Of a stretch of DNA of 59,312 nt, positions 42,757 through 52,421 are shown in pieces. Position 1 is the first letter of the stretch. Every line of letters begins with the position of its first letter. Location: assembly GCF_000963945.1 (NCBI RefSeq), contig NZ_BAMW01000092.1, positions 1 to 59,312 of the forward strand, written 5' to 3'. The position numbers and the translations under genes were made by a program. The DNA comes from Acetobacter indonesiensis (lineage in GTDB: Bacteria > Pseudomonadota > Alphaproteobacteria > Acetobacterales > Acetobacteraceae). Under the pieces are notes generated by a model. That model saw nothing but the letters and a program-made list of their open reading frames with translations, had not been told where the DNA came from and searched no databases.

Positions 42757-43556
42757 CGGAAAAATCTTTACCGTTCTGGACTGAATTTTTCGGTCGTGCG
42801 AGCGAAAAACATTTCCGCCCAGGTGTCCTTCTCACTTCTGCAATGCTGGCTGTCGGCGGGGCGTTCTCTCCCTTGCATCCGGCCCATGCCCAGTGGGCTG
42901 TGTATGATGGAGCCAACCATGTCCAGAATGTTCTCATTGCGGCACGGACCCTCCAGCAGATCGACAATCAGATCACGTCTCTCGCCAATCAGGCGCAGAT
43001 GCTGGTCAATCAGGGTCGCAATCTGGCGAGCCTACCGCTTTCGACATTGTCATCGTTGCAATCAACGATTTCCCAGACCACGGCACTCCTCGCGCAGGCG
43101 CAGAATATCGCTTACAGCGTCCAGTCCGTCGAGCAGCAATACCAGCAGGCGTACACCTCAATCTCGTCTGGCATGTCCGACAGCGCCCTGTTCAGCCAGG
43201 CGCAAACGCGGTGGCAGAATTCCGTCGGTGGGTTTGAGGACGCGCTGAAACTTCAGGCTCGGGTGGTAGGAAACATTCCCAGCGACAGTTCAGCCATGAC
43301 GCAACTGGTTTCGGCCAGCCAGACATCGACCGGGGCGTTGCAGGCGGCGCAGGCTGGAAACCAGATTCTGGCCCTGCAATCCCGTCAGTTATCCGACATT
43401 CAGGCCGAACTCGCCGCCAACGGCCGCGCCACAGCCCTGCAACAGGCGCGCGATGCGGCGACGGAAGCAGAAAGTGAAGCCCAGTATCAGCATTTTTCCC
43501 AGCATGACGCCTATGTGCCGGGCACGGTGTCGATGTTCGGCAGCAGCGGGAACTGA
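42753..43556 (+). CDS. trbJ: TrbJ (VirB5-like) channel protein
   Basis: The 267-aa protein has a signal peptide (cleavage near HPAHA-QW) and a long Gln/Ser-rich helical body (RTLQQIDNQITSLANQAQML), the TrbJ/VirB5 plan. It acts at the pilus tip or in the periplasm. It overlaps trbE by ATGA. No trbK lies between trbJ and trbL, as in Tn4371-type elements. Confidence 0.9.
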   Translation: MTEKSLPFWTEFFGRASEKHFRPGVLLTSAMLAVGGAFSPLHPAHAQWAVYDGANHVQNVLIAARTLQQIDNQITSLANQAQMLVNQGRNLASLPLSTLSSLQSTISQTTALLAQAQNIAYSVQSVEQQYQQAYTSISSGMSDSALFSQAQTRWQNSVGGFEDALKLQARVVGNIPSDSSAMTQLVSASQTSTGALQAAQAGNQILALQSRQLSDIQAELAANGRATALQQARDAATEAESEAQYQHFSQHDAYVPGTVSMFGSSGN

Positions 43557-43561
43557 CCGCC

Positions 43562-44974
43562 ATGGCGATGGGCAATGTGGGCGTTATCGACACCTTCCTG
43601 AATACCTTCACCACCACCATCGACAACGGCTTCGGTCTGGTGAAGGGGAATGTGATCTCGCTGGCCGGAACACTGTCCGTGCTGGATATGGTACTGGCTG
43701 GTCTGTTCTGGGCCTGGGCTGCGGATGAGGACATCATCCAGCGTCTGGTTAAGAAGACGCTGTATATCGGCTTCTTTTCTTTCCTGATCAGCAATTTTTC
43801 CAGTCTGTCGAAGACCGTCTTTGACAGTTTTGCGGTCCTTGGCCTGAAAGTCGGTGGCGGCAGTCTGGCTCTCGGAGACTTCCTGCGGCCCGGTCGACTG
43901 GCATCCACGGGCTTCGATGCGGCGCAGCCCTTACTGGACTCGGTTCATAATCTCCTTGGTCCCGTGGCCTTCTTTACGAATTTCATCCAGATATTCGTGC
44001 TCTGCCTGTCGTGGCTGATTGTGCTGGCGGCGTTCTTCATCCTCGCCGTGCAGCTCTTCGTGGCGCTGATCGAATTCAAGCTGACCACGCTGGCTGGTTT
44101 CATCCTGATCCCCTTCGCCCTGTTCAACCGCACGGCTTTCCTTGCCGAGAAGGTGCTGGGCAATGTCGTATCGTCCGGTGTGAAGATCATGGTGCTGGCG
44201 GTCATTTCCGCCATCGCGTCGGTTCTGTTCGCCCAGTTCTCAACCTCCTACGGCAGCGACGTTCCCACGATCGGGCAGTCCGTCTCGGTGGTGCTGGCCT
44301 CGCTTGCAATTGTCGGCCTGTCCATTTTTGGCGGCAGCATCGCCAACGGGCTGATCTCCGGCGCACCGCAACTTGGGGCCGGTGCAGCCGTCGGTACCGG
44401 CATGGCGGTGGGTGCCATGGGTGCTGCTGCGGCGGCCGGTGTCGGGGCTGTCGCATCCGGTGGTGCCGCAGCCCTCGGTGCGACCGCTGCTGCCGCTCGG
44501 GGCGGGGCCGCGATCGTCGGGGCAGCCACGTCCGCCTATTCGGCTGGTGCTGCTGGCGCATCAGGTGGTGCGGGCAGCATGGCCGCCGGGATCGGAGGTA
44601 TGGGCCGGGCCGTCGGCGGGAACGTCGCGAATGCCGTCAAAGGGGCGGCCTCACGTGCCGGTTCATCGCTCAAGGAAAGCTATGCCGCCGGTGGACGCTG
44701 GGCCGCGCGCGGGATGGGGGAGGGAGGCGAAGGCGGCGAAGGCGGAACCGGGGGTAGTGGACCGGCACCTTCTGGAGGCGGTGGCCCGGCTGGAGGAGGT
44801 GATGGCGGTGGAAACGGCGGTCCTTCTGGTGGCGGTTCCGGCGAACCGCCCCGCTGGGCGCAAAAGATGAAGCGCCGCAATGCCGCAGCCCATGCCGCCG
44901 AGGCCGCCCATGTCATCCGCTCCGCCGACGGCGGGGGCGGATCTTCTTCCATCGATCTGTCGGAAAAGGAATGA
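43562..44974 (+). CDS. trbL: TrbL (VirB6-like) polytopic membrane protein
   Basis: The 470-aa protein has five or more membrane helices in its first 290 residues, then a long Gly/Ala-rich and Gly-rich C-terminal tail, as is usual for TrbL. It forms part of the inner-membrane pore. It begins 5 bp after trbJ and overlaps trbF (ATGA). Confidence 0.92.
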   Translation: MAMGNVGVIDTFLNTFTTTIDNGFGLVKGNVISLAGTLSVLDMVLAGLFWAWAADEDIIQRLVKKTLYIGFFSFLISNFSSLSKTVFDSFAVLGLKVGGGSLALGDFLRPGRLASTGFDAAQPLLDSVHNLLGPVAFFTNFIQIFVLCLSWLIVLAAFFILAVQLFVALIEFKLTTLAGFILIPFALFNRTAFLAEKVLGNVVSSGVKIMVLAVISAIASVLFAQFSTSYGSDVPTIGQSVSVVLASLAIVGLSIFGGSIANGLISGAPQLGAGAAVGTGMAVGAMGAAAAAGVGAVASGGAAALGATAAAARGGAAIVGAATSAYSAGAAGASGGAGSMAAGIGGMGRAVGGNVANAVKGAASRAGSSLKESYAAGGRWAARGMGEGGEGGEGGTGGSGPAPSGGGGPAGGGDGGGNGGPSGGGSGEPPRWAQKMKRRNAAAHAAEAAHVIRSADGGGGSSSIDLSEKE

Positions 44975-45663
44975 GGACGATGTTCCGCCGCTCGACCACA
45001 CGCTACGGGACCACGCCCGAACCCGTGACACCGTATCAAAAGGCAGCGCAGGCGTGGGATGAACGGATCGGCTCTGCCCGTATCCAGGCCCGCAACTGGC
45101 GGCTGATGGCCTTTGGCAGCCTGTTTCTGTCAGTGGGGCTCGGGGCCGGGCTGGTCTGGCAGTCCGCGCGCGGCACCATCACGCCGTGGGTGGTGCAGGT
45201 GGACCGGCTGGGACAGGCGCAGGTTGTAGCCCCCGCGACAGCAGGCTATATGGCCGCCGATCCCCAGATCGCCTGGTATCTGACGCAGTTTATTGGTGAT
45301 GTCCGTGGCCTGTCGTCGGACCCCGTGGTGGTCCGGCAGAACTGGCTTCGTGCCTATGATTTCACCACCAGGTCCGGTGCGCAGGCGCTCAATGACTATG
45401 CCCGCCTCAACGATCCGTTCTCGCGCATCGGGCACGAGCAGGTCGAGGTGGACATCGCCTCGGTCATCCGGGCCTCGCCCGGCAGCTTCCGCGTGGCCTG
45501 GACCGAGCGCCATTACCGCGACGGTGCATTCACCGGCACCGAGCGCTGGACCGCGATCGTCTCGGTCGTTCTGCGCACGCCGCGTGATGCCGATCACCTG
45601 CGGAAAAACCCTCTGGGTATTTACGTCTCCGCCATCAACTGGTCGAAGGAGCTGGGCCAATGA
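44971..45663 (+). CDS. trbF: TrbF (VirB8-like) assembly factor
   Basis: The 230-aa bitopic protein has a short cytosolic part, one membrane helix (LMAFGSLFLSVGLGAGLVWQ) and a periplasmic VirB8-like domain. A second Met at residue 4 is a possible start. It overlaps trbL and trbG by ATGA. Confidence 0.92.
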   Translation: MRTMFRRSTTRYGTTPEPVTPYQKAAQAWDERIGSARIQARNWRLMAFGSLFLSVGLGAGLVWQSARGTITPWVVQVDRLGQAQVVAPATAGYMAADPQIAWYLTQFIGDVRGLSSDPVVVRQNWLRAYDFTTRSGAQALNDYARLNDPFSRIGHEQVEVDIASVIRASPGSFRVAWTERHYRDGAFTGTERWTAIVSVVLRTPRDADHLRKNPLGIYVSAINWSKELGQ

Positions 45664-46661
45664 TCCGTCGCGCTTTTCGTGTCCTGCCGCTGCTGATCCT
45701 GCCTCTGCCTGGCTGCGCGCAGCATTACCACCCGCCGGTCATCCGCTATGATGACGCTGTTCAGGCGACACGTCTGCCGGATCCACCGAAACCGGTGCGG
45801 GTGGTGGAGGTGCCACAGCCACTTCCCCTGCCGGGCCAGCTCAAGCCGTTGCCCCCACGACGCGTCATACATCCGGCCCCCGAAGTTGTCGATCCGACCA
45901 CGCGTGTAACACAGGCCAATCTGGCGGCGCGCATTCAGCCCACGCGAGCCGGGTTCATCAATGCGGTGCAGGTCTATCCTTATTCCCCCGGTGCTCTCTA
46001 TCAGGTCTACACCTCGCCCGGCGAGATCACCGACATTATGCTCCAGCAGGGTGAAAAGCTGGTGGGAACCGGACCCGTGGCGGCAGGTGATACGGTGCGC
46101 TGGATCATCGGTGATACCGAAAGCGGGGCAGGGGCGACAAAACGCATCCATATCCTGGTCAAACCGACGCGGCCGGACCTCACCACCAACCTGATCGTCA
46201 ACACCGACCGGCGGACCTATCTCGCGGAACTACGTTCTACACCGGCTACCTACATGGCGTCGGTGTCGTGGGATTATCCCGAGGATGATTTGATCGCCCT
46301 GCACCGGCAGAACGATGAGGCCGATGACGCTAGCCCAGTGGACACGGGGCTGGACCTGAACGCGCTGAATTTCCGTTACGTCATCCAGCCGGTGAAAGGC
46401 GGCACGCCGCCCTGGCTGCCCGGCCGGGCGTTCGATGATGGTCACAAGGTCTATATCGCCTTCCCGTCCGGGATCGGGCAGGGCGAACTGCCGCCGCTTT
46501 TTGTGCTGGGGGCGGATGGCGGGCCGGAACTGGTCAATTATCGGGTCCGGCAGAGCTGGATGATCGTGGATCGCCTGTTCGCGGCGGCCGAATTGCGGCT
46601 CGGGGATAAACACAGCGAGCAGCGGGTGCGCATCGTCCGTACCGATGGACGGCGGACATGA
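45660..46661 (+). CDS. trbG: TrbG (VirB9-like) outer-membrane channel component
   Basis: The 333-aa protein has a signal sequence with a lipobox-like LPGC at about residues 16-19, so it is probably lipid-anchored, then a VirB9-type beta domain (VQVYPYSPGALYQVYTSPGE, a NLIVNTDRRTYLAELRST segment). With TrbI it forms the core complex spanning the envelope. ATGA overlaps on both sides. Confidence 0.92.
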   Translation: MIRRAFRVLPLLILPLPGCAQHYHPPVIRYDDAVQATRLPDPPKPVRVVEVPQPLPLPGQLKPLPPRRVIHPAPEVVDPTTRVTQANLAARIQPTRAGFINAVQVYPYSPGALYQVYTSPGEITDIMLQQGEKLVGTGPVAAGDTVRWIIGDTESGAGATKRIHILVKPTRPDLTTNLIVNTDRRTYLAELRSTPATYMASVSWDYPEDDLIALHRQNDEADDASPVDTGLDLNALNFRYVIQPVKGGTPPWLPGRAFDDGHKVYIAFPSGIGQGELPPLFVLGADGGPELVNYRVRQSWMIVDRLFAAAELRLGDKHSEQRVRIVRTDGRRT

Positions 46662-47833
46662 CCGGGCAGGCGCCGACAGTGGGCGAAAATCCCACAGGCG
46701 CTGCAACGCCGCCGCCCGATCTGCGTCTGCGGGCTGATCGGCCGCGCGTGGTCCGTCTGTCGCGTACTGTGGTCTGGTCGCTGGGCGGGGTCGGCATGGT
46801 CGCGGTGGCCTTCGCGCTGGGGTATGCCCTTCAGGCCAGCCATAGGCCGCCATCGCCGCCTGCCGCGCAGGACACCGATGTCCGTCCCTCGGCCGACGGA
46901 CTGGCGGGGCTGCCCTCCGATTATGTCGGCAATACCGTGCCGAAGCTCGGTCCCGCGCTGCCCGGTGATCTTGGACGTGCCATTCTGCATGCGCAAGGGC
47001 AGGAGAAGGCGGCCTCCGGTACCGAAGACCACCGCGCCGCGCAGGAGGCCGAGGCGGCGATCGCCAGCCGACTGTTCGTGCAGACGGGGGAGCGTGACCG
47101 TGTCAGCGAACAGGCGATGCCGCCCGCGCCGGGCGCTCCGGCCTCTCAGGGGCGGGCGTCCGCCACGACCGGACCACAGGCCGGAAACCTTGCCTTTCTG
47201 GAGGGGCAGCCGGATCGCGCGACAACCAGCCCCGATCGCATCATGTCGCTGGTCTCGCCCTACGTCCTCCAGGCGGGCACCGTGATCGCGGGTGCGCTGA
47301 ATACGAAGATCAGTTCCGACTTGCCGGGCCAGATTACCGGCCATGTGACCCAGAACGTCTATGACAGCCCGACCGGGCGCTATCTTCTGATCCCGCAGGG
47401 CAGCACGTTGTCCGGGGCCTATAACAGCAGCGTCTCCTTCGGGCAGCAGCGGACACAGATCATCTGGACGCGGCTGATCTTCCCCGACGGCGAGAGCCTC
47501 GTGCTGGAGAAGTTGCCCGGCGGCGATGCCATCGGCCAGTCGGGCCTGTCCGACGAGGTGAACAATCACTGGGGGCAGCTTTTCAAAGCCGCCCTCGTCA
47601 CGACCCTGCTCAGCGTCGGCTCGGAAGCGGGCACGTCATGGAACGAGAACAACCTGATGCAGGCGATCCGCAGCGGCGCCAGCAACGGCTTCTCCATGGT
47701 GGGCAACCGGCTGATCGATCGCAGCCTGAACGTCCAGCCTACCCTGACCGACCGGCCCGGACTGCCGTTCACCGTTCTGGTCGGGCATGACCTGCTACTC
47801 AAACCCTACCGGGATCAAGGACACATACGATGA
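46658..47833 (+). CDS. trbI: TrbI (VirB10-like) core channel protein
   Basis: The 391-aa protein has a cytosolic Pro-rich N-terminus, one membrane helix (WSLGGVGMVAVAFALGYAL), a linker rich in Pro/Ala/Gln and a VirB10 beta-barrel domain (YVLQAGTVIAGALNTKI, RYLLIPQGSTLSGAYNS). It links both membranes. It overlaps trbG and the DUF2274 gene (ATGA). Confidence 0.94.
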   Translation: MTGQAPTVGENPTGAATPPPDLRLRADRPRVVRLSRTVVWSLGGVGMVAVAFALGYALQASHRPPSPPAAQDTDVRPSADGLAGLPSDYVGNTVPKLGPALPGDLGRAILHAQGQEKAASGTEDHRAAQEAEAAIASRLFVQTGERDRVSEQAMPPAPGAPASQGRASATTGPQAGNLAFLEGQPDRATTSPDRIMSLVSPYVLQAGTVIAGALNTKISSDLPGQITGHVTQNVYDSPTGRYLLIPQGSTLSGAYNSSVSFGQQRTQIIWTRLIFPDGESLVLEKLPGGDAIGQSGLSDEVNNHWGQLFKAALVTTLLSVGSEAGTSWNENNLMQAIRSGASNGFSMVGNRLIDRSLNVQPTLTDRPGLPFTVLVGHDLLLKPYRDQGHIR

Positions 47834-48063
47834 CGGACCTGAAAATCCGGGAACTTCCCGATGAGAAACCGGTGAAAATGACCGTGGCGTTACCTCCCGA
47901 TATCCATCGCGATCTGCTTGCCTATGCGGCACTTCTGTCCGGCAAGGATGGGGCGATGGACCCGGCCCGGCTGGTCGCGCCCATGCTTCGGCAGTTCATG
48001 ATGTCGGACAAGGGGTTCGCCAGAGCACGGAGGCAGGTAAAAGCAGCACCGTCGGAAAAGTAG
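47830..48063 (+). CDS. DUF2274 protein, end of the trb operon
   Basis: The 77-aa protein fits DUF2274 (LKIRELPDEKPVKMTVALPP, then DIHRDLLAYAALLSG and APMLRQFMMSDKGFARARR). It looks like a small ribbon-helix-helix protein. Function is unknown; it regularly closes trb operons in this element family. The convergent lysR gene ends 3 bp away, with no terminator visible between. Confidence 0.88.
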   Translation: MTDLKIRELPDEKPVKMTVALPPDIHRDLLAYAALLSGKDGAMDPARLVAPMLRQFMMSDKGFARARRQVKAAPSEK

Positions 48064-48066
48064 CCT

Positions 48067-48981
48067 TCAGGGTCTGTGGGCTTCGATATATTGGGTGAAA
48101 CTCCGGGCGCAGGGATTTTCATTGTCGGGTCGCCAGACAATCCCGAACTCCAGATGGGAGGAACCGCCAGCGTCGCGGATTTCCGTGATCGTGACGTCAT
48201 GCCCATGCTGGTCGCGGATTAGTGGCAACCATGAGGCGGGAAGCAGGGCGATGCCTTCGTAATTCTGGACGAGTGCTATGATCCTGTTGCTGCCGATATC
48301 ATGACGCCGGATCTTCGGGCCGATATCTGTCTCCCCGAGCTTGCGCTGGATGAGCGTCTCGAAGTCCTGACCCGCGTTGTCTCGTCCGATCAGGAATATT
48401 TCATGACGCAGGTCCGCCCAGGACACTTCCGGTTGTGTCGCGAGAGAATGACCAGTGGGGAGTGCGGCTACGATGCGGTCGCTCCACAGAGGCGTGACCC
48501 GTAACGCAGGGACCAGATTGCGGCGGGTGACGACCGCGAAATCGATCTGCCCGTGCTGGAGGCGACGCAAAAGCCTTTTGCCTGTGCCCTCGGAATAACG
48601 AAAGAGGATATCGGGATATGTGGTGCGGAACTCCGCTGTGAAGGCGGAAAGTTTTCCAGGCAGGACGCAGGTCTGGATGCCGATCGAGATCTGGCCATTC
48701 TCGCCTTTGCCCGTCCGCCGCGCGCGAGCGTTCATGCCGGCCACGTTGTCCAGGATCGTCTGGGTCCAGCGGATGAATTCCCGGCCGAACGCAGTTGGTG
48801 CAGCACCGGCCGGAGAGCGGGTGAATAGTCTGACATTCAACCGCTCCTCAAGGTTATGTAGCGACCGGCTCACGGCGGACTGCCGGGTGTTCAGAAAACG
48901 CGCCGCGCCATGGATACTGCCGTGCTCGGCGATTGCCCGCACGCACAGCAGTTGCCACAAATCGAATGGCGGACGGCGCAT
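48067..48981 (-). CDS. LysR-family transcriptional regulator
   Basis: The 304-aa protein has the N-terminal LysR winged helix (LLCVRAIAEHGSIHGAARFL, then SAVSRSLHNLEERLNVRLF) and a substrate-binding domain of normal length. It probably controls itself and the neighbouring redox genes. A near-perfect 24-bp palindrome lies 16 bp upstream of its start. Confidence 0.92.
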   Translation of the reverse strand: MRRPPFDLWQLLCVRAIAEHGSIHGAARFLNTRQSAVSRSLHNLEERLNVRLFTRSPAGAAPTAFGREFIRWTQTILDNVAGMNARARRTGKGENGQISIGIQTCVLPGKLSAFTAEFRTTYPDILFRYSEGTGKRLLRRLQHGQIDFAVVTRRNLVPALRVTPLWSDRIVAALPTGHSLATQPEVSWADLRHEIFLIGRDNAGQDFETLIQRKLGETDIGPKIRRHDIGSNRIIALVQNYEGIALLPASWLPLIRDQHGHDVTITEIRDAGGSSHLEFGIVWRPDNENPCARSFTQYIEAHRP

Positions 48982-48996
48982 TATTGTGGTCGCCGT

Positions 48997-49020
48997 CTTG
49001 TCAGACTTGCGTCCGACAAG
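48997..49020. promoter_or_regulatory. Probable LysR operator
   Basis: CTTGTCAGAC and GTCCGACAAG are inverted 10-bp arms with one mismatch and a 4-base centre. The site is placed for autoregulation. Confidence 0.5.
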
Positions 49021-49077
49021 AGAAGCCTAAGTTGTGTGGAATACATTTGGAAACCGGACTCTATCGAACGCTCTTCC

Positions 49078-50091
49078 TCACTCTTTGAACGAAAGACCGG
49101 TAATCTCTTCGCTTTTGTGCCAAAGCTCATCGGCTGCCTTCGGATCAATCGCATAGGCTTCGACCCCGATCAGCCGATTAGCGCGGTCCTCGGTGCTCAC
49201 ATCGACGGGATCAATCTTTGGCAGCACGGGCGTAATGTCGCAATCAGCGCAATACACGCCCCCTTTACCATCAAGCTCCGGGCTGACGGCGCACCAGACA
49301 TGGGTTGCGGCTCCCTGCGGTACTGATTTCAGATCACGGCTCAGATCGACGATTGGCCGATCGTTCTGATCGACGAAGCGCGCCCTTTTCAGCATTTCTA
49401 CCCCGATATACGTTCCGAGATTTGTCGCCGCGATGCCGCCGGGATGGAGTGAAAAAGCACGGATACCCTCACTCTTGCCGCGCTGGTCAAGACCGACTGC
49501 GAAGAGGATGTTGGCCGTCTTCGACTGGCCATAAGCCTTGAAGGGGTCGTAGGCACGGTGCTCGAAATTAATGTCGTCGAATACCACAGGCGAGAAACGG
49601 TGCCCGGCCGATGATACCGACACCACGCGCGCACCCTCGGCCCGTTTCAGTGCCGGCCAGAGCTGCAGCGTCAGCCGGAAATGACCAAGATGGTTGGTGG
49701 AGAATTGTAGCTCATTGCCCTGAGCGTCGCGCTTCAGTTCTGGCAGCGCCATGATGCCTGCATTGTTGATGAGCATATGCAGCGGTAGACCCGATTCAAC
49801 GAAATCATGCGCGAAGGCATCAATCGAGCCGGGATTAGTGAGGTCCATCGGCAGAACCTCCATGCCGCCGCTGACTTCGGTGATGGCTTTGCGCGCACGC
49901 TCGACATCCCGCGCCGGCACAATGACGCGTGCGCCCGCCGAGACGAGCGTGCGCGCTGTTTCGAGCCCGAGACCGGAGTAGCCGCCCGTGACGATTGCCA
50001 CCTTGCCGACTAGATCGACGCCCTTGATGACGTCAACGGTCGTGGAGGCGCGACTGAAACCCGAACTGATGGGGGCCTGGGGTGTGTTCAT
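49078..50091 (-). CDS. Short-chain dehydrogenase/reductase (SDR)
   Basis: The 337-aa protein has the NAD(P) motif VTGGYSGLGLETA, NNAGIMA, catalytic serine in VVSVSSAGHR and the YGQSK catalytic Tyr-Lys pair. It is longer than classical SDRs and resembles retinol-dehydrogenase-like members. The substrate is unknown. ATG 50091 has a GGGAGA site. It is read in the same direction as lysR and upstream of it. Confidence 0.92.
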   Translation of the reverse strand: MNTPQAPISSGFSRASTTVDVIKGVDLVGKVAIVTGGYSGLGLETARTLVSAGARVIVPARDVERARKAITEVSGGMEVLPMDLTNPGSIDAFAHDFVESGLPLHMLINNAGIMALPELKRDAQGNELQFSTNHLGHFRLTLQLWPALKRAEGARVVSVSSAGHRFSPVVFDDINFEHRAYDPFKAYGQSKTANILFAVGLDQRGKSEGIRAFSLHPGGIAATNLGTYIGVEMLKRARFVDQNDRPIVDLSRDLKSVPQGAATHVWCAVSPELDGKGGVYCADCDITPVLPKIDPVDVSTEDRANRLIGVEAYAIDPKAADELWHKSEEITGLSFKE

Positions 50092-50241
50092 AGCTGTATC
50101 TCCCTTTTTATGGAAACCAGACTATGCAGTCAGATAGGAACGATGAATGCGTGTCCGTCCGCGTTTTATGAGCGATCGTTCAGAAAAATGCCCTTAATTT
50201 CCAGCATATGCAGATGCTGCACGTAGATATAAATTATAAAA

Positions 50242-51183
50242 CTATCTCTCCTTAATATCATGTAAGAAATCGAGCAAAGCAGCGCTCGTCTGCTCCGAAG
50301 CCTCAAGTTGAGGCCAGTGTCCCACTTCCGGAATACTGATAAACCCTCGGAGATCCGCCAGAACGTGGCAGAGGGAGTCCTGTGTCACCGGATGGAGCGC
50401 ATTCAGGCCGTCCACGCCCCCGATTATGAAGAATGATGGAACCTTAATCCTGCATCCCGCGAAAGCATCCAGCATGTAAAGATAGGGCACCAGTGCGCGA
50501 TAATAGTTGAGAGGTCGATGGAATCCATTCCGCTCAAATTGATCGACCATCACCGCGAAGTCAGCAGGATCGACAAAACTCGGTCGCACGACGGGCGCTG
50601 GTCGCAGGAGACTGCGCTTGCTGTCCATCGGATGCCAACGCTCGTTTGCCGGGGCTTCGCCGGACGTCCAATAGAACGCGGCCGGAAGTGTTTTTTTTGC
50701 GTCTGCCCATTCGCCGTCGGCTTCGGGCCGCATCTGCTGAAACATATAGAAATCGTGCTGGCCGTTTCTCCATAAATCTGCGAGAAAGTTCCCACCATCG
50801 AATTCAAAAGGTGGTACGCTCAGGCAAAAGACGGCACTAAATCGGTCGGGTCTGATAAGAGCTGCGGCCCATGCGGCAACGGCACCAAAATCATGACCAA
50901 CAAGCGTCGCTGTTTCGCAGTCCAGGGCGTCGAGCACCGCGACAAGATCGCCTACGATATTGAACGCGCTATATTGTGAGGCATCGTCTGGACCTGTGCT
51001 CTGGCCATACCCGCGCATGTCCAGGGCGATCGCGCGATAGCCCGTATTGGAGATCGCCTCCATCTGCCGACGCCAACTGCGCCATGTGTCGGGGAAGCCG
51101 TGGCAGAAGAGCACGGCGGGCCCTGTTCCACATTCGACCACATGCAGCGACACACCATTTTTGGCGACATTGTAGTCCTTCAT
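50242..51183 (-). CDS. Alpha/beta hydrolase, epoxide-hydrolase-like
   Basis: The 313-aa protein has the oxyanion motif HGFPDTW, a nucleophile elbow GHDFGAV in which Asp replaces Ser (as in epoxide hydrolases and haloalkane dehalogenases) and a late catalytic His in EVGHWPQLEAS. ATG 51183 has a GGGATA-like site; an ATG at 51210 is an alternative. It would hydrolyse an epoxide or haloalkane. It belongs to the minus-strand redox cluster. Confidence 0.88.
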   Translation of the reverse strand: MKDYNVAKNGVSLHVVECGTGPAVLFCHGFPDTWRSWRRQMEAISNTGYRAIALDMRGYGQSTGPDDASQYSAFNIVGDLVAVLDALDCETATLVGHDFGAVAAWAAALIRPDRFSAVFCLSVPPFEFDGGNFLADLWRNGQHDFYMFQQMRPEADGEWADAKKTLPAAFYWTSGEAPANERWHPMDSKRSLLRPAPVVRPSFVDPADFAVMVDQFERNGFHRPLNYYRALVPYLYMLDAFAGCRIKVPSFFIIGGVDGLNALHPVTQDSLCHVLADLRGFISIPEVGHWPQLEASEQTSAALLDFLHDIKER

Positions 51184-51261
51184 GTTTTGCGTATCCCGTG
51201 ATGAAATCATGCGTGATTTTCATAGGTCCACGGTGTCAAACCGTGGATCATGATGATGTGG

Positions 51262-52320
51262 TCAGAACGATCGGGAGGTTACGGTACGGCCGTCCACGGT
51301 CATGCCGGGGAAGGCGAGCATCGGCGCGAGAGTTTCGTTATTTTCGGACGGGAAATTCAATTTTGGCCTGGAAATGTCATTAAGTGTCTGAATTTGATCG
51401 GACGACAACGTGATGTTGAGGGAGCCAAGATTTGCCTGAAGCTGATCGATGCGCCGCGCGCCGATCAGCGTGGAACTTACGCCGGCCCTCGACCTGACCC
51501 AGGCCAGGGCGACCGACGCGGAGCTTACCTCCTGTTCCGCTGCCACGGCTGCGACCGCTTCGATGATGTCGTAATCGGCTTCACTCGGAACTCCGACCAT
51601 TCCGGTGCGTTTCGTATCGACATTGTCGCCGCTCCCACGCCTGAATTTTCCGCTCAGGAATCCGCTCTTCAGTGGCGACCAAGGCATGATGCCCATGCCC
51701 AGATCGCGTGCCATGGGGAAATGTTCGCCTTCGCTGGTCCGCTCAAGCAAAGAGTATTCGAGTTGGAGCGCGATGATCGGTGCCCATCCCCGGAACCGCG
51801 CGATCATCTGCGCTTCGGTCGTCTTCCATGCAGGAATGTCCGAGAAACCGATATAACGGATCTTACCAGCCGCCACGAGATCATCAAGCCCGCGTAGCGT
51901 TTCCTCGACAGGGGCAGTCTGATCCCAGTTATGAAGCCAGTATATGTCGATATAATCGGTCTGGAGCCGTTTCAGCGACGCTTCGCACTGCTGCAAAAGC
52001 GCCTTGCGGCCAGCCCCACCGCCGTTCGGATCGCCGGGAAACAGATTACAGAAGAATTTCGTGCTGAGCACGATCCCGTCACGGCGGACATTCTGTTGAT
52101 GCAGATAGTCGCCGATGATCCTTTCGGAATGTCCACCCGTATAGATGTTTGCCGTGTCGATGAAATTGCCGCCCTGATCGAGATACATGGACAGCATCGC
52201 ATGGGAGTCCTCTTCGTTCGCCCCCCAGCCGAAATCTTCGCCGAATGTCATGGTGCCAAGGCACAGAGGACTGACACGTAAGCCCGAACGGCCAAGCGTT
52301 ATGAAATGATCGAGAGGCAT
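51262..52320 (-). CDS. Aldo/keto reductase
   Basis: The 352-aa protein is an AKR of the Tas/YajO type: FIDTANIYTGGHSERIIGDY with catalytic Asp and Tyr, IDIYWLHNWDQTAPVEETLR with the His site, and GIMPWSPLKSGFLSGKF. It reduces carbonyls with NADPH. A strong AAGGAG site precedes ATG 52320. It is divergent from the AraC-type regulator, which may control it. Confidence 0.93.
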   Translation of the reverse strand: MPLDHFITLGRSGLRVSPLCLGTMTFGEDFGWGANEEDSHAMLSMYLDQGGNFIDTANIYTGGHSERIIGDYLHQQNVRRDGIVLSTKFFCNLFPGDPNGGGAGRKALLQQCEASLKRLQTDYIDIYWLHNWDQTAPVEETLRGLDDLVAAGKIRYIGFSDIPAWKTTEAQMIARFRGWAPIIALQLEYSLLERTSEGEHFPMARDLGMGIMPWSPLKSGFLSGKFRRGSGDNVDTKRTGMVGVPSEADYDIIEAVAAVAAEQEVSSASVALAWVRSRAGVSSTLIGARRIDQLQANLGSLNITLSSDQIQTLNDISRPKLNFPSENNETLAPMLAFPGMTVDGRTVTSRSF

Positions 52321-52421
52321 GTGGCGCTCCTTTTTTGTTCACGAAGGTCACATTCCGTTAGGCTGCTCATTTCGAATTATGAATGCTTGATCGTGCAATA
52401 TTTATGAGAGATAATACGAGG